DNA of 7,957 nucleotides. Source: Planctomycetaceae bacterium. Lineage in GTDB: Bacteria > Planctomycetota > Planctomycetia > Pirellulales > Thermoguttaceae. A model generated the notes under the pieces. It saw nothing but the letters and a program-made list of their open reading frames with translations, searched no databases and was not told where the DNA came from. Made by a program: the position numbers and the translations under genes. Shown here piece by piece: positions 6,589 to 7,957 of the stretch. Location of the stretch: assembly GCA_031266315.1 (NCBI GenBank), contig JAISBG010000421.1:1-7957 (forward strand). Reading direction: 5' to 3'. Position 1 is the first letter of the stretch, and each line of letters begins with the position of its first letter.

Positions 6589-6934
6589 AAATTTTCTGAT
6601 TCTACCGGATTAGGTGTTTCCCATCAGAATAGTCAAATAATAGGAATATTTCATCGGCAATCATTAGGTGGGTAACCTTTTGTAGGTGAGCAACCTTTTG
6701 TAGGTGGGCGACTTTTCGCTGAAAGGTCGCGTCGGCGATAGCCGACAGTGAGCCGGATTAACGACGGTAAACGGTATTGCTTTCCGTTTTGGAATCAAAT
6801 TACCGCCGTTAACAGGGGCAAGTCGGCTAACGCCGACGCAACCTTTTAGCCAAAGGTTGCCCACCTTATGATTGCTGACCTTTAATTTTACGATTCCGGT
6901 GGGAAACACCTAATCCGGTAGAATCAGAAAATTT
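6589..6934. mobile_element. Foldback element family 2, full copy
   Basis: This 346-bp non-coding element has perfect 35-bp terminal inverted repeats (6589-6623 and 6900-6934; core CTGATTCTACCGGATTAGG). The mirror symmetry continues inward: GGCAATCATTAGGTGGGTAACC on the left pairs imperfectly with the inverse near 6857-6880, and TTAACGACGGTA mirrors TACCGCCGTTAA near the centre. Local hairpins recur in both halves: GTCGGCGATAGCCGAC and GTCGGCTAACGCCGAC, and GCAACCTTT-TAGCC-AAAGGTTGC. It shares no obvious sequence with family 1. No transposase is encoded, and no clean target-site duplication is seen. It fills the gap between the desulfurase stop (32 bp before) and the next ATG (29 bp after). 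A half copy lies at 7753-7826. It is probably a non-autonomous mobile element or a long structured intergenic repeat. Confidence 0.82.
6665..6718 (+). repeat. Three tandem 18-bp units inside the family 2 element
   Basis: TAGGTGGGTAACCTTTTG (6665-6682), TAGGTGAGCAACCTTTTG (6683-6700) and TAGGTGGGCGACTTTTCG (6701-6718) follow each other with no spacer. The first two differ at two positions; the third has drifted, and its end pairs with the following GAAAGGTCGC to make a hairpin. The right half of the element has only one equivalent unit, so the left arm appears expanded. Confidence 0.8.
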
Positions 6935-6950
6935 GTAATTATTCACCGGC

Positions 6951-6955
6951 AGGAG
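6951..6955 (+). promoter_or_regulatory. Ribosome binding site AGGAG for the membrane protein gene
   Basis: AGGAG lies 8 bases before the ATG at 6964. It fixes this ATG as the start instead of the in-frame GTG at 6955, which overlaps the site itself. It is the clearest Shine-Dalgarno sequence in the window. Confidence 0.75.
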
Positions 6956-6963
6956 TGATTTTT

Positions 6964-7707
6964 ATGAGCGAACCATTCGAACCCAAACGGCGGCGTACTG
7001 AATTTGATGACGCATTAAAAGGTTATTATCAAGACCACGATGAAGTTCAACCGGAAGAGAATCCTGATTATCGTTCGTTAACGGCGGAATCAGTTGGTTC
7101 ATTGATTTTGGGTGTTTTATCGGTTTTAACATTTATCAGTTTGGTTTTTATTATTTTTCCGTTACTGGGAATGTTATTGGGAGTTTTAGCGATACGGAAA
7201 ATTCTTCGGGCTTCGGAAGAGTTGAGCGGACTTGGTATTTCAACAGCAGGCGTGGCGTTATCGTTGATTTTTGCTGTTGCCGGAATCTCGTATCAAATTT
7301 ACGCTTATTCCTTTGAAGTGCCGCCGGGTTATGTTGAAATTGATTTTGCGAAATTGGCTGCTGATCCCAAAACGGGACGCATTCCAGAGGAAATCTTTGC
7401 TCTGACACCGCATCTTGACGAACAAGGCAATCTAATTTCCGGTGTACCGATTTTCATAGAAGGCTACATGTATCCAACCCGTCAAATGACGGATATTGAC
7501 CGTTTCATGTTGGTGCCTGCCATTGAACAGGGCAAATTCGGAGCGGCAACTAGGAATCCAACGGAAATGATTGAAGTTACACTTTCCGGCGGTCTCCGTG
7601 TTCCTTACCGAACCAGTCCGGTACGTGTCGGCGGAATTCTCTTGGTCAACGAAAATGATACCGCCGGTGAAACTCCTTACCGTCTTGATGCCGATGTGTT
7701 TCGATAA
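6964..7707 (+). CDS. Membrane protein with DUF4190-like helices and DUF3299-like C-terminal domain
   Basis: The protein has 247 residues from the ATG with the AGGAG site. Residues 1-43 are polar and charged. Residues about 44-80 (SVGSLILGVLSVLTF...FPLLGMLLGVLAIRKI) make two closely spaced membrane helices, and 91-113 (GISTAGVALSLIFAVAGISYQIY) a third; this is the DUF4190 arrangement. The rest (about 118-247) should face one side of the membrane. Its end (IFIEGYMYPTRQ...DRFMLVP...NPTEMIEVTL...VPYRTSPVRVGGILLV...YRLDADVF) resembles DUF3299-type lipoprotein domains found beside transport or secretion genes. The cysteine-bearing stretch I associate with such domains (of the type CCFG) is replaced by KFGAATRNPTE, so a metal or disulfide role there seems lost. 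No function is established. Foldback repeats lie on both sides. The membrane topology is secure; the domain names are from recognition only. Confidence 0.85.
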   Translation: MSEPFEPKRRRTEFDDALKGYYQDHDEVQPEENPDYRSLTAESVGSLILGVLSVLTFISLVFIIFPLLGMLLGVLAIRKILRASEELSGLGISTAGVALSLIFAVAGISYQIYAYSFEVPPGYVEIDFAKLAADPKTGRIPEEIFALTPHLDEQGNLISGVPIFIEGYMYPTRQMTDIDRFMLVPAIEQGKFGAATRNPTEMIEVTLSGGLRVPYRTSPVRVGGILLVNENDTAGETPYRLDADVFR

Positions 7708-7752
7708 ATCGGTTCACCTCCGTATTGTGGAAATTTGGTTGACTTTCAAAAT

Positions 7753-7826
7753 AAAAATTACCTGATTCTATCGGATTAGGTGTTTTACAAGAGAATCGTA
7801 AAAGAATTGGTAATATTTCAGTGGAA
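7753..7826 (+). repeat. Half copy of foldback element family 2
   Basis: AAAAATTACCTGATTCTATC and onward matches the left end of the element at 6589, in the same orientation: the terminal CTGATTCTA-CCGGATTAGGTGTTT block is kept with one change, and similarity continues through GAATCGTAAAAG...AATATTTCAGTGG. It then fades, and 20 bp later the group II intron end begins. It starts about 45 bp after the membrane-protein stop. The matching right arm is not in the window; it may lie beyond the intron. Confidence 0.75.
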
Positions 7827-7846
7827 TTTTTGTTTTTCAATCTTAA

Positions 7847-7957
7847 GTAGAGTAGAAGAGGGACGTGTTTTGTCTCCTCTTCCCTCTTCCCACCGTACAT
7901 GTGGATTTCCCCCATACGGCGGTCATTGATGTACTCACTGCAAGTTTTCACGAGTTG
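7847..7957 (-). mobile_element. Group II intron, 3' end (domains V and VI), class IIC-like; cut by window edge
   Basis: Read on the minus strand, this is the 3' end of a self-splicing retroelement whose body and reverse transcriptase would lie right of the window. Domain V is at 7922 to 7890: CCGCCGTA pairs with TACGGTGG, with a GAAA-type loop and the two-base TG bulge. The catalytic triad position reads CGC, the form known from class IIC introns, rather than AGC. Domain VI follows: a perfect 9-bp stem, GAAGAGGGA (7889-7881) with TCCCTCTTC (7863-7855). The tail TACTCTAC places the 3' splice site at about 7847, with a candidate branch A seven bases inside. Domain V is a base shorter than the usual 34 nt and has one internal mismatch, so activity is uncertain. 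Class IIC introns prefer sites beside hairpins, which fits the foldback repeat next to it. The short open frame across it is not a gene. Confidence 0.85.
7890..7922 (-). ncRNA. Group II intron domain V hairpin
   Basis: The catalytic hairpin reads CCGCCGUAUGGGG...CCACAUGUACGGUGG on the minus strand. The lower helix has 8 pairs including one G-U, the bulge is UG, and the upper helix closes on a GAAA-type loop with one G-A mismatch. CGC occupies the triad position. Confidence 0.82.

Noticed and set aside
6665..6718. Possible CRISPR array
   Set aside because: The 18-bp units are directly adjacent with no spacers, and no cas genes are present.
6664..6909. Minus-strand frame with repeated KRLLTYKRLPT-type ending
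   Set aside because: It is a translation of the family 2 element and its 18-bp tandem units, not a protein family.
6584..6939. Target-site duplication for the family 2 element (GTTAA versus GTAAT)
   Set aside because: The flanks do not match exactly, and trying shorter terminal repeats gives no clean duplication either.
6589..7826. Composite transposon carrying the membrane protein gene between two family 2 copies
   Set aside because: The second copy is only a left half in the same orientation, with no transposase and no outer duplication; ordinary independent insertion is simpler.
7646..7951. Minus-strand open frame of 101 codons at the right edge
   Set aside because: It runs through group II intron domains V and VI and back into the end of the membrane protein gene; the RNA structure explains the sequence.

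Overview
The window most likely comes from a member of the Planctomycetota. Three things point there: a DUF1559 pseudopilin-like protein with an RGFTLVE prepilin signal and a C-terminal H-X9-DG motif, an ECF sigma factor followed by a membrane-anchored protein with a planctomycete-style, zinc-free anti-sigma N-terminus, and a DUF4190/DUF3299-like membrane protein. The DNA is moderately AT-rich by eye, especially between genes. No lineage below phylum can be assigned from this sequence alone.

Layout. Positions 1-1086 hold the 3' part of a DUF1559 gene (+). A decayed foldback repeat (1090-1480) fills the gap to a convergent two-gene minus-strand locus: an ECF sigma factor (3644 to 3018) and its probable anti-sigma partner (2747 to 1530). 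An AT-rich, apparently gene-free divergent intergenic region follows (3645-4494). The + strand then carries a tandem-ACT-domain protein (4495-4926), a second and better preserved copy of the foldback repeat (4966-5314) with target-site duplications, a NifS/IscS-type cysteine desulfurase (5351-6556), an unrelated second foldback repeat (6589-6934), a DUF4190/DUF3299-like membrane protein (6964-7707), a half copy of the second repeat (7753-7826), and the 3' end of a group II intron on the minus strand (7847-7957, running off the right edge).

Gene relationships. The sigma and anti-sigma genes form one regulatory module; envelope stress or signalling is an inference. The ACT protein and cysteine desulfurase would lie about 68 bp apart without the inserted foldback element, so they may once have formed a short operon; a sulfur/amino-acid role is only suggested. 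No known multi-gene defence or biosynthetic system is recognisable.

The most unusual content is the non-coding mobile DNA. There are two families of transposase-less foldback elements, each roughly 350 bp and almost wholly self-complementary, with nested small hairpins. Every copy lies within about 55 bp of a gene 3' end. Family 1 shows a compensatory base-pair change between its two copies. A half copy of family 2 lies right beside the end of a group IIC-like intron, a class known to prefer hairpin-bearing sites.
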